Source of the DNA: Naegleria lovaniensis
Taxonomy: Eukaryota > Heterolobosea > Eutetramitea > Acrasida > Naegleriidae
Direction: 5' to 3'
Length of the DNA stretch: 64,000 nucleotides
NCBI RefSeq assembly: GCF_003324165.1
Contig: NW_025407835.1
Location: 620,001 to 684,000 of the forward strand
Shown here: piece after piece, positions 49,199 to 59,538 of the stretch
Numbering within the stretch: position 1 is the first letter of the stretch
How the letters are laid out: each line of letters starts with the position of its first letter
Translations under genes and position numbers: made by a program
Notes under the pieces: model-generated
What the model saw: the letters and a program-made list of their open reading frames with translations, nothing else
What the model was told of the DNA's origin: nothing
Databases searched by the model: none

Positions 49199-49271
49199 TG
49201 TCCCCACCGAGGATCGAACTCGGGACCTCTCGCGTGTGAGGCGAGCGATCTAACCACTGATCTATGAAGAC
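49199..49271 (-). tRNA. tRNA-Val (anticodon CAC)
   Basis: On the minus strand 73 bases fold into a full cloverleaf. Acceptor stem GTCTTCA pairs with TGGGGAC, with two G-U pairs. D-arm is GATC-AGTGGTTA-GATC. The anticodon stem is CTCGC/GCGAG with loop CTCACAC, so the anticodon is CAC (valine, GUG codons). Variable loop is AGGTC. T-arm is CCGAG-TTCGATC-CTCGG, and the discriminator base is A. There is no intron and no encoded CCA. Runs of T follow the 3' end on the minus strand (TTTTTT, then nine T), the usual RNA polymerase III stop. It stands alone between two plus-strand protein genes. Confidence 0.95.
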
Positions 49272-49714
49272 ATTCACGAACAAAACACTTTGGAAGGGAT
49301 ATTGGTTGTTATGATGCAAGTTTGGTGTCTGTTGAGTGCAATTCCGTATAGAGCCTGTATTTTCATTTTGATCGTTCTCAATAATACAATTTAATATCAG
49401 ATCATTGTCTTTCGGTCGTTTTAATCTTGTTTGATTGGTTTAAACGCCTAACCAACCTCGCTGATTGAATGCAAGGAATCAAGGTTTGATTTCCAAAGAC
49501 TCCTATCGGTGCTTTTCTAAATTAATCGAAATGAGCTGTCTGAAAGAAACACACCGAGGAGCAAGTACAACTCGTGTCTCCTGAAAACCATTGGTTCTTC
49601 AAGGAGTTAACCGGAGTTGTTTTTGTTGAAATTCTAATGCCAACTGTCAACAATATTGTCCAAGCAAAAAAAATAATCATTACTTTGATTCGGCAGTTAT
49701 TAAACTCTCTCAAC
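49272..49714. other. Spacer between tRNA and GRDP-like gene
   Basis: 443 bases. The downstream frame is open from 49574 with ATG choices at 49637 and 49715. Nothing else recognised. Confidence 0.4.
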
Positions 49715-51997
49715 ATGTCTTCACAACAACCAACCCTTCCATTCGAGCTCTCTACATGGATCTCTCGTGTCAATACTCACTTATCCTTCCTTCGTAGCAT
49801 TTCCTCTCAATCCGAACTCTATTTCAATGAAGAACGATTACAGATCATGATCCATCTCTACAATTTAATGATGCCACTCGTGTCCAAGTATGGTGCTCCA
49901 CGTGTATGGCTCCCTGAATGCGTCCAATGGATCATGCATTGTCATTTGCTTCATCCCATTGATTTTATGAAAGATTGTGAAAATTGTTTTGGACATTTAA
50001 TCTTGTTGAATACTGAAGCACACAAATTGGATGCTACTCAAACCATGCAATGGTTCCAACATGAGTATGGATGCTCCTTTGTACAAGCAGTTCAAAATGC
50101 TCTTGTCAATCGAAAGGATGAAGAGTTGAAATTTTCGTTGAAAATGTTCAAACCTTCTCGTGACTTGGTGAAAGCAGCCATGAATCAACAAACTTTCACC
50201 ACTCAATGTAAGCAAGTGTTTGGTGAGAAGATTGAGAATCCCATTCAAATTTCATTCATGTTGGACAAGTATTACAAATTTATCCTCGCCATCAAGGACA
50301 TGATGTTGAAAACTGAAGATCCAAATTCCAATGTTTCAGAATTGGAATTCATGTTAGTCCCAACATTGGAAATTGATTTAATGTGGCACACTCATTTGAG
50401 ATATCCTTTTGATTATTTGACCTTTGTCAAGAATGAAACTGGATACTTGTTAAATCATGAGGATGACATGAGTGACTTGGATGAAGAATTTGAAAAGACA
50501 AAAACATTTTGGAAATCCAAATATGGTGAGGATTATGTTCGTCCACTCCACAATGAGAATGCCAAAGGAGATTGTTGCAATGTAGCAAAGGAAAATGAGA
50601 AAATTGTAAATGTCTTGCAACCAGAAATGACTCAAAAAGGAGAATGTTGTAATGCAGCTCAACAAAATGTGAATTCACAAGTTTTGGAGCCAACCATGAA
50701 TCAAAAAGGTGATTGTTGCAATGTTGCACGACAAAATTCTCAACAAGCAATTACTCCCTTGTCTATGAATCAAAAAGGTGAATGTTGCAATGCAGCTCAA
50801 CAAAATGTCAAACTTGACATTCCATTGACGGGAATGAATCAAAAAGGTGAATGTTGTAATGCTGCACAACAAAATGTGAATGCACCAATCTTGTCCATGG
50901 GAATGAATCAAAAAGGAGAATGTTGTAACGTTGCCAAACAAAATACCAAAATCTCGTCCATTACTCCTCTCTCAATGAATCAAAAAGGAGAATGTTGTAA
51001 CGTTGCTCTGAACAATGTCAATGCTCAAGTTTTAGAACTCTCCATGAATCAAAAAGGAGAATGTTGCAATGTGGCCAAACTCAATTCCAAGGTCACTTCA
51101 GTCACTCCTTTAGCAATGAATCAAAAAGGTGAATGTTGCAATGCAGCTCAGAAAAATGTCAAACTTGACATTCCATTGACGGGAATGAATCAAAAAGGTG
51201 AATGTTGTAATGCTGCACAACAAAATGTGAATGCACCAATCTTATCTTTGGGAATGAATCAAAAAGGTGAATGCTGTAATGTTGCACGTCAGAATTCTCA
51301 ACAAGAAATAATTCCCTTGTCTATGAATCAGAAAGGAGAATGTTGCAACGCTTCCAAGCAAAACATGAATGCACCAGTCTTGTCTATGGGAATGAACCAA
51401 AAAGGAGAATGTTGCAACGCTGCCAAACAAAATGTCAAACTTGACATTCCATCGATGGGAATGAATCAAAAAGGAGAATGTTGTAATGCAGCGAAGCAAA
51501 ATGTGAAACTCAATGTGTTGAATCTCTCAATGAATCAAAAAGGAAATTGTTGCAATGCAGCTCAACAAAATCTCAAACTCGACATTCTTCCACTGTCCAT
51601 GAATCAAAAAGCAGAATGCTGCAACGTTTCATTGCAAAATGAAATGATCAAGACTCTCATTCCATTGGCCATGAATCAAAAAGGAGATTGTTGTAATGTT
51701 TCACAACAAAATGTCAAGAGTCAAGTACTTTCAATGGGAATGAATCAAAAAGGAGAATGTTGCAACGCTGCTCAACAAAACGTGAATGCACCAATCTTGT
51801 ATATGGGAATGAATCAAAAAGGGGATTGTTGCAATGTTGCCAAGAATAATGAGTTGTGTTTGAATGTTCTTGAATTGGGAATGAATCAGAAAGCAGAGTG
51901 TTGTAATGTCGCTCTTCAAAATACCAAATTTGAGAATGCATTACTGATTGAGGTTGGAGCCAATCAGGGTCTCTTCCAACAAGCGGTCATGTGTTAA
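49715..51997 (+). CDS. GRDP/DUF1399-like protein with 20 CCN repeats, 760 aa
   Basis: Single exon; start taken at 49715 (MSSQQPTLPF), with an ATG at 49637 as alternative. Residues 1-270 match the glycine-rich-domain-protein-like (DUF1399) family. First there is WIMHCHLLHPIDFMKDC, then LVPTLEIDLMWHTHLRYP with WHTH at 224-227, the family hallmark. Plant and fungal members have a Gly- or Cys-rich tail. Here residues ~281-748 are 20 tandem 23- to 26-residue repeats with the core MNQKGECCNAAQQN, each with a Cys-Cys pair. The protein ends CxxxANQGLFQQAVMC-like after a decayed last unit. No signal peptide or membrane span. DUF1399 function is poorly known. The repeats may bind metal or form disulfides, which is inference. 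Confidence 0.88.
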   Translation: MSSQQPTLPFELSTWISRVNTHLSFLRSISSQSELYFNEERLQIMIHLYNLMMPLVSKYGAPRVWLPECVQWIMHCHLLHPIDFMKDCENCFGHLILLNTEAHKLDATQTMQWFQHEYGCSFVQAVQNALVNRKDEELKFSLKMFKPSRDLVKAAMNQQTFTTQCKQVFGEKIENPIQISFMLDKYYKFILAIKDMMLKTEDPNSNVSELEFMLVPTLEIDLMWHTHLRYPFDYLTFVKNETGYLLNHEDDMSDLDEEFEKTKTFWKSKYGEDYVRPLHNENAKGDCCNVAKENEKIVNVLQPEMTQKGECCNAAQQNVNSQVLEPTMNQKGDCCNVARQNSQQAITPLSMNQKGECCNAAQQNVKLDIPLTGMNQKGECCNAAQQNVNAPILSMGMNQKGECCNVAKQNTKISSITPLSMNQKGECCNVALNNVNAQVLELSMNQKGECCNVAKLNSKVTSVTPLAMNQKGECCNAAQKNVKLDIPLTGMNQKGECCNAAQQNVNAPILSLGMNQKGECCNVARQNSQQEIIPLSMNQKGECCNASKQNMNAPVLSMGMNQKGECCNAAKQNVKLDIPSMGMNQKGECCNAAKQNVKLNVLNLSMNQKGNCCNAAQQNLKLDILPLSMNQKAECCNVSLQNEMIKTLIPLAMNQKGDCCNVSQQNVKSQVLSMGMNQKGECCNAAQQNVNAPILYMGMNQKGDCCNVAKNNELCLNVLELGMNQKAECCNVALQNTKFENALLIEVGANQGLFQQAVMC
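50555..51958 (+). repeat. 20-unit in-frame tandem repeat (69-78 bp), Cys-Cys coding
   Basis: Twenty consecutive units of mostly 69 or 72 bases. Each encodes M-N-Q-K-G-[ED]-C-C-N-[AV]-[AS]-x-x-N, then a variable ~9-residue linker (NAPILSMG, KLDIPLTG, TSVTPLA and so on). The CC-N core is kept in every unit. Near-identical two-unit blocks at about 50770-50893 and 51121-51244 show a past duplication of a five-unit block (offset 351 bases). Confidence 0.95.
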
Positions 51998-52094
51998 TAT
52001 TTTCTCTTTTCAAAACAAAATTAAATACTGCAATTCTTCAATAATAATAATAACTTGTAAGTTACAGTAATGGCGAAGAATTTCCAAAAAAAAT

Positions 52095-55000
52095 ATGAAA
52101 ACAAAACGCAAAGAGGAAAACACAAAGAAGAGAAAACAGGCACCGAAAAAACAAATATCCCTCCCAAAGAAATTGAAAGTTAAGGATACGGAAGAACGGA
52201 TCCGTGAAGTATTGGGAGAGGATGCCAAAGAAGAAAATTTTCATTGTGATGATGATGGCATGGTTGATGACGATATTGAAAATCATGACGACATGAATGA
52301 TGAACGAGAAGATGAAGGTGAAAACAATTCAATTAAATCTGGTATTGAAGATATGAGAAGGTGAGTAGTGCCTTGTGCCGTCAGTCAGAAAATTAATGAA
52401 CTCGGCGATTGTCTTATAAACCAGCCGAAAATCTAAAAAACTGGATTGGATACAAGGTGAGTCCTTCTGATGCACATAACAACTTCTATTAACTCTAAAC
52501 GATGAAAACTTAGGGTTTTTCTATTTACCAAAATTTGACTGCTATCTTCCTAGACCTGTATTCCACGAAATTTTGAACTATATTCAACCATTTCCATATT
52601 ACTTGACTCTTCGAGGAGTTTGTCAACAATGGCTCGATGAGCTCTATCAAAATATATTTCCAAACGTGAAGGAAATGAATCTTGTGAAAAGACACGAGTT
52701 CGAAGATAGCATCAATTACAAATATCCGTGGTACAACAAAAATGTAAGTTTTCAAAGAGATGTTTTTGATACATCAGTCTCATGGGCATTACAGGCTAAA
52801 AACACTTACAGTTCGTGCATTCGCTATTTAGCTTTGTTGTTCCCCAACGTTGAAGTAATCTCAATGCCGTTGTTTACCAATAGTGGTTGGTACAGCATTC
52901 ATGAATTGCATGCTCCAAACCAATTTATATATCTATTTCGCAAACTAACAAAATTGTGTTTGTTTAGTACTACGCCATTCGATGAATCACATTATGGGAG
53001 ACAACTTTTCATAAAATTGGAATTTTTTGACTTTGAGGAAATTATGGACGCTTACCCAGATGTTATCCGAGACATCAACAAGTTATTACGACACAGCAAA
53101 GACACAGATATATGCAAGCCCTATACTCTCGACAAATCTTCTGATAGGACAGTTTTTTTTGAAGCCATCAAGCACTTGGTGTTGCAAGAAAAATTTTCAT
53201 TCGAGCACATGGACTTGTTCAGCATGAAAGGCATTCATTTCTCTAAGGAAATTATTGATTTTTTTGTTGACAATTATAGAAAGCATAGCGAACATGGCTA
53301 CAAGAAAATGTATCCGTACGAGGAATATTTCAACCCTCACGGAATACTGACGGTGAAGGACGATGTGGCTGATTATATTTTAGAAAAAGAGATGTTCAAA
53401 ATAGCTTTCTCACATGCAGTCACAAATGATGAAATTGCTTTCACAATAGTTGGAAAAATTTTATGTAATGTCTCATCCTTATCCGTGGCAAAAGCGATCT
53501 TTGAGCAAGCAAAATTTCCAGTTATTTTTGAGCAAGAAGTCAATCCCTTGCTCGTTCTTCTCAACAATAATTACTCTCGTGAAGTTCCTGCAATTATTGA
53601 GCTATTGTGCTCGTTATATCCACTAGATTTACTAACTCTTGGAGACAGCAATGGAAATATTATTAAGAATGTCGATGGCCAATTTGTTCATGAGTTTAAA
53701 TTATTGTACAAGTATATCGAAAATAAGGGATCACGTTGCTCAGGAGAGGTGATCAAATGTCTGTACAATCTGGGTTTTAATTTACACTATGTCGACCCAG
53801 TAACCAATGATAACTTACTTCACATTTGCCCTATTCCATGTAAGTACAAGCAAAAGAATATCTGAATTTTTCATAACCATATTTGAAATAAGACTTATTT
53901 GAAGTTCTTCCAACAGACTTTTTGCTGATGAAGAACAAGGACGGTATGACACCAATTCATACCCTTCTTTCGCAGAATTCGTCAATTGGCACAAAAGATT
54001 TGTGTAGGTGTTGCCAAAATAAGGGAATTTCTTTGAACAACATTCATGACCCTAATAACAAAAATCTACTCCATTACTGGGCAGATGTTGGTCTCTCAAG
54101 TTTGACTTGTACCGACTTCATTGAAGCCGGGGTTGATCCTAACGCTATTGACAACTCCAAAAAAACTCCATTACACTACTACGTCCATAATGAACACAAA
54201 GATTACGACGTTCTTGTACAACTGGGAAATAGAATGAGTTCTAATGCGCTCAATCAGGAAGATGAGAATGGAAAATTGGCGTTCACATATCTTATCGAAG
54301 ACTTGCTCTTCAAACGCAAACCAGAGACCTACACCTCAAGATTTGTTCCTCTTTCGCAAGAGGTTGAGCAAGCTGTTCAACGATTGATCGAAACCAGTTG
54401 TGATGTACAAAAGGTTTTTCAGGCTATTAGCATAAGTATCACCAAGCAAGGTGACCCCGTTCTTAATGGAGCTCTTTCCTTGATATCCTTGATCAATTAT
54501 CCATTAAGGGGCAACAGTGAGAAGGCTAAGCCTATGTTGATAACCTTGTGTAAAGAATTGGCCAAAATTAGAGATGAGACTCTTGATAAGTTATTAGTGA
54601 GAAAATTAGATTTTTCTCACATTGAGTTGGACCAATCATTGAGAAATGTGCCAATTAATGCTCTTTCCATGTTATTGTGTGTTTGGTGTAAATTCCCTCA
54701 ACCGGTAACGCTACAAAATTGGTTCAAAGGAGAGAATGCAATACTATCCGATAGACTTTTTTCCAACATTTTTGATACCGACAATGGTTTACAATGCGAC
54801 TTTATATACTATTTTCTTGCAGGTCGCTTTAACTTGACCAAGTTTGATTCTTATGTATCTGGTTTTTATGGCTATCTGAATAGTTGGCAAGGGTTTCAGT
54901 ATTTTACCACTCAGCTCAAAAATTTGACTTTTGTTATTCCCAATTATGGAGAGTTAAACATTTTTCAATTGTGCTGCAAACTTGATAATTATGCTGCATT

Positions 55001-55998
55001 TCGTCACTTTGCTAGCCAAAAACCATACAGAGCTCAAGAATTTGTGGATTTAATAGCAGAGAATGGAGATAGCTTTGGTCCATTTATTGATGAATATCCA
55101 TCAGTAAAATGGAAGCCTGAGCACATCAGTAAGTAATGTCAAGTGCTTTGAATTTGGGAAATTATTATTTTTTCAACATTTAAAATTAATAGTTACAGCA
55201 TTGAAGAATCATCATTACTCTCTATGTTTCAAGTTAATCAGTACATATGACGAATTACTGACAACAATATCGTTGGAGGAAATTGTAGAAATTATTTGTG
55301 GATGTACTTATTCATCCAATGATATTGTAAACTTTGATATGCAGGCTATGAAACTATTGGATAGTGTTAACATAACCGAAGAAGAAAGGTTAAATTTATT
55401 TTCCAAGCAAAGAATCATTTACATCAATGACACATATGAAGAGTTGGACAAAAGTACTGATTATTGGCACCGAACGCTTGTAGAAACTCTAAAAACTAAT
55501 AAGCTAATTTTCGAAGGTCCATCTAGAGTTCAAAAGACAATGTCATTAATGGAGATTTGTTACTTGTTTGGATTGTACTTTGTGGCTGCTTATTTTATCA
55601 CAAATTCTTCTAACACCAAACAGCGAGGAAAAAAACTGTTCACCAAAACCGACATCAAACAAGAAACAGTATTAGAATGGCTATCAAGGAAGAATACGGT
55701 CACCTATCCAGGTTTCACTTTAGCTCATTTAGTGTGTACTTTTAAATGGCCCTCGAACTTGGCACAAACAAACCAAGCTGAAAAAAACAAGGTCTATTTG
55801 GCTCAAGATCTCATCCAATATTTGAAGGATGTGAAAAGAATTGATATTCTCAACATCAAAGATGACGACGGAGAAACACCATTATTTATGGCTTATCGAA
55901 ATCGTTTTATGGAAACGGAATTTTCATCCGTCATTGACACTGAAATTGTTAATAATGATGGAGAAAAAGCGGAAGAGGTTGTACAAAACGAAGAATAA
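52095..55998 (+). CDS. F-box / ankyrin-like protein (5 exons), 1213 aa
   Basis: Exons 52095-52360, 52425-52456 (32 bases), 52514-53839, 53917-55128 and 55193-55998. All junctions are GT-AG and in phase. The first ~88 residues are basic (KTKRKEENTKKRKQ), then acidic. The F-box follows near 110-150 (LPRPVFHEILNYIQPFPYYL, GVCQQWLDELY). The centre has ankyrin-like units, such as LHYVDPVTNDNLLHICPIPY, DGMTPIHTLLSQ, NNKNLLHYWADVGLSS and AGVDPNAIDNSKKTPLHYYV, then a long helical part. A final unit is near DDDGETPLFMAYRNRF. The PIPYFL joint restores an ankyrin helix across intron 3. F-box proteins with repeats usually serve SCF ubiquitin ligases. The start at 52095 is the first ATG of this frame. Confidence 0.85.
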
Positions 55999-56007
55999 AC
56001 CTGCGTA

Positions 56008-56346
56008 ATGAACGAAGATGATCTTGACGTCAGTAAAGGGCCGCAATGTTTCTCAGGACGACAACCATATGATACTCTTCTAAAAGCAATTCGTTCAACT
56101 AATAATTATCATGACAATGTTGTTGTGGTCTGTCCTCATGCTCAATCCATCCGTCACTCATCATCCTTCTTTCGTTACTTTGGATTCTCCTTTCAAGATA
56201 CAAATTCAATAGGTTCTTTCCTTTTGCTCAATTCCAACTTTTCCGAAAGGCATTGCTTGGTTAGTATTTTGGAAACAAAAAGACACCAATCTTTCCAAAT
56301 TGCGATCAATGAAAAGGAGTTCAACAAGGATGACAACCAGATGTAG
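56008..56346 (+). CDS. Weak candidate small protein, 112 aa
   Basis: An ATG-started frame beginning 9 bases after the stop of the F-box/ankyrin gene. Composition is ordinary (NVVVVCPHAQSIRHSSSFFR, ERHCLVSILETKRHQSFQIA), with no domain. It could be a real short gene, or chance sequence in the 3' UTR. The very short gap argues for caution. Confidence 0.3.
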   Translation: MNEDDLDVSKGPQCFSGRQPYDTLLKAIRSTNNYHDNVVVVCPHAQSIRHSSSFFRYFGFSFQDTNSIGSFLLLNSNFSERHCLVSILETKRHQSFQIAINEKEFNKDDNQM

Positions 56347-56759
56347 AGCTCATTCCAAAATTTCCAATAAGGATCCATTCCAAAATGATCAAAAGCTGAT
56401 GAATGAACTTGGTTTTGTGTAAGTTGTTTGTGATGGGCGATTATGTTGTATGCATTTGTCGTTATCCATTCTGCACCAACATTGTTCTTTCAATGACAAA
56501 GAGTTCAGAGTCTATTCATTTCAAACAACATCCAACATGATTTTATTGGAAAGACAAACGTCTTTGACCTCAATAACAATTCCACATGTTTGTTGGTGTT
56601 GATACGCCATCTGGCAGGAGGGACATGTAGCAATCTCTCATTGGAGTGTTACATGCAAGCTCAGTACCAGCGTACTGTTGAACAAGATGAAAGCTCGCTC
56701 TCAACTCTCAGAATACACGATGCATGTATTACTATAGAGGTGACAGCTGTCTTGAAAAC
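56347..56759. other. Spacer
   Basis: 413 bases with no recognisable gene. Confidence 0.35.
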
Positions 56760-57089
56760 TTAAAGAATGGACCACCAAATGTATCCATCTTCCAAAGCAA
56801 TTTCATACTTGAATTCTTCTCTCACTTGTCTTTCCTTTCGAAAAGCTTTGGAATGTTGGTCCTCCACAAACATGAATGTTTTAAAGTTACTAATACTACT
56901 AATTTCATGTGGTTGAGGAGGAGCTTGTGGTGGAGTCTTTTGAGGAGGATGATACATGGAATGAGCATGCGATATAAAAGGTTGAGAAATCATATACTGT
57001 GTGGGTGTGTGGTGCACTCGGCAAGTGTTTGATTGTTTTTGATTGTTTTTTAAATTCAGCTCAACGACGACGACGACGTGAAACGACAA
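56760..57089 (-). CDS. Candidate small protein or exon with Pro/Gln-rich segment
   Basis: Minus-strand frame of 109 codons starting MSFHVVVVVELNLK. The second half looks coding: MYHPPQKTPPQAPPQPHEIS, then FKTFMFVEDQHSKAFRKERQ and EEFKYEIALEDGYIWWSIL. A Pro/Gln-rich run followed by a charged helix is typical of proteins in this genome. The first ~25 residues may not be coding, and there could be an unseen upstream exon. No family recognised. Confidence 0.35.
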   Translation of the reverse strand: MSFHVVVVVELNLKNNQKQSNTCRVHHTPTQYMISQPFISHAHSMYHPPQKTPPQAPPQPHEISSISNFKTFMFVEDQHSKAFRKERQVREEFKYEIALEDGYIWWSIL

Positions 57090-57500
57090 TATTTTGCAAT
57101 CTTGTCTTGACGATGAATGATCTTTTTGAAAACATCTTTATAAAGAGCAGTGCTCGAATATATATCTCTTAAAAAAACAGTGCGGTGCGGGTGAATTGAG
57201 GCCTTCTAATTGGAAATGAAGAAATTCCCTGCGCAAAGAGCTCGTTCCGCACGAGGTGTTGCATGTTTCAATGGAATGAACCAAAACGAGTGTGAATGAA
57301 AACACAACAAAAAAGATGTTGTGCTCAGCTCCGCTCTTTAAAAGGAAATCTGAAAAGAGTGGGTTACTATTTTCAACTTTCGATTTCAAACACAAGGAGT
57401 AATGATTACGATGATGGTTATTTACAAAATCGATGATCATGTATTTGTTTTTTGTGTAGTGACACAGTATTACAATGTAAGACTAGTATTTGAATCATGG
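57090..57500. other. Spacer
   Basis: 411 bases. It contains no supported frame and no tRNA. Confidence 0.35.
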
Positions 57501-59138
57501 TTACAAGTAAATGAAGGAAGAGGCACAGGGATCTCCAAAAGGACATCGTTGTTTTCTTTCCTCATTATGACTTGCTTGTTTGGATGTTGAAGATGATTTT
57601 GCAGCTCCCACGTTCATGTCTTCATCTTCATAGAGTGGATGAAATTGTTCCATATTTGGATAGGTGAGAGCTTTGACCCAAAAAGCTCTGTCAAAAGATT
57701 TCAATAATTGATATTCACATGGATAATGATTTTGAAATTCATAATCTTGTTGCATTAAATACCAAACAAAACGATCCAAATCTTTGTGAGTTTGAAAAAC
57801 GAGAGCACCTGCAGGAAGTTCATCTTCTGCTCCTGATCCTTCTCCTCCTTGTGTTTGATCGGATTTGGTTTCTTGAGAGGAGTTGTCAAGAGCTCGTCGC
57901 AACGATGGATACAAGTCCACTAATTTGAATTTTTCAATAAATTCTCGAGTCATTTCAAATTGAAGTTTGCTATTTCCTGTTTTCTTTAAACGAGTGATAA
58001 AGTTTTTGAGAGCTCCTTCAAAATTCAATTTCACTCCTAAAGCTGCCAAGCAATCATCTACAAAATCTTGACAGTTACCATGCTTGGTTGGATCTCCTCC
58101 TGTTTGTTTGTAGATCATGTTGACATTCCATTTGCAAATGACTTTGGCAAGAGTATCAATTACTTCTTCAAGTCTATCCACTGTTGAAATGTAATCAATA
58201 TCTGCGGTTAATACGGCAGCTTGTGACATGATTTTACGAGGTACGACAATTCCAGAGTCGTTGAACTGTGTGTGAGCAATTTTGGAAAAAAATTATAAAA
58301 ATGACAGTTGATTGTGTGTGAGATGAAATTGTCATCCAAATGAAATAACATACCTCCAATTTCCATGGTCCAACAATGAGAGCTATCAAAGTATGTGGCA
58401 ATTTATCCAGTAAATTATGAAAACAAATACATTTCACATTCACGAATGATTTTTTGATGCGTTCCAATCCAATCCAGTAATCATCCATTCACACACACAA
58501 ATCAGTCACAAAATGATCATTTCACACAAAAATTAACACCTACCTGTATGAAACATTCCCATCTCTGGCAATACATTAAACGAATTCAACACAGGTGACA
58601 ATAATTGTCGAATGGTTCGATCCGTACTATTTCTCGCCGTCTCTGTCACTAACAATTTAATTCGAATCTTGTCTTTCAATTGTATGGGTGGTTGTTTTGA
58701 AATTTCCATATTTATCAAATCTCCTTCTCCTTGACTATTGCTCATGGTCGAATTAAAATTACCAATAATTTTCATATCGTTAGCGGATTGAGTCGATTGT
58801 AACAATTGCGAACCTCTTCGAATCAAATCCGAAGAATTTGAATTTAATGTCGAAGATGCATCTTCATTGACTTTGTTCGAAATGTCAGAAATCAATTTGG
58901 TGGTTTGAACCCAATCCGTATGTAAATAGGATTCTTTCAATTCTTCGGGATCACTCAATTGTTGAGCGAACATTCGCATTTGTTGAATATTATTTCCAAG
59001 TTTTTGTTTAATAATTGGATTGGCAAGAACCTTGTCCAAAACAATGTCTTCGGGTTTTTTTGTATTCGAAGAGGAAGATCGATTGGTTTTGGGTTTTGTA
59101 AAATCTTCGTTGGTTGTTTTTGAAATTTGTGATCCCAT
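57501..59138 (-). CDS. Myristoylation-motif protein with permuted papain-like (NlpC/LRAT-type) domain (3 exons)
   Basis: Exons 58544-59138, 58354-58382 (29 bases) and 57501-58265; introns of 161 and 88 bases; 462 residues. The N-terminus MGSQISKTT fits the N-myristoylation rule (Gly2, Ser6). Residues 1-190 are Ser/Asn-rich with helical parts. The domain starts near 190: PEMGMFHTALIVGPWKLEFN, rebuilt across both introns. A conserved-looking His in FHTALIVG is followed ~80 residues later by GNCQDFVDDCLAALGV. The order His first, Cys later is that of circularly permuted papain folds such as LRAT and PPPDE proteins. The 29-base exon supplies the ALIVGPWKLE strand. C-terminal ~80 residues are acidic/Ser-rich. 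Catalysis (acyl transfer or peptidase) is inferred only. Confidence 0.8.
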
Positions 59139-59538
59139 GATGATGTATGGTTTTGGATTAATAATTGAAATTGGATTTATAATTGGATGATGATAAAATT
59201 GGTTGATGAAAAAGTTGATGTGGACTTGGTGCGGATGATGATTTTGAAGTGTGTCAAGTATTTTTTTTGTTTGGTTCTGTAAATAAATTTTGACCAGTGA
59301 CAGCTTGTTGATGTCTTCAAGAGAGATGAGAAGCTTTGAGAAAATGGTTTGGATTGTTGATATTAGTATTCATTGATGAGTGAAGGCCAAGTAATTCTAG
59401 TATACGGAAGATCATTGCAATTACAATTCCAAAAAAAATAAGAATTTTCTGTACCAATAACAACACCGCAGCAAGGCTTCTTTATCATGTCCTCAAGCCT
59501 TTGATCATCAAATCACACCGAATAATATTCATCAAATC
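59139..59538. other. Divergent promoter region
   Basis: 400 bases between the divergent starts of the papain-like and helicase genes. No other feature seen. Confidence 0.45.

Noticed and set aside
50427-51941. Antisense frames across the CCN array
   Set aside because: They are mirror shadows of the repeat, with periodic composition imposed by the coding strand.
53373-53567. Minus-strand frames over the F-box/ankyrin gene
   Set aside because: Short shadows inside a long spliced frame that has domain support.
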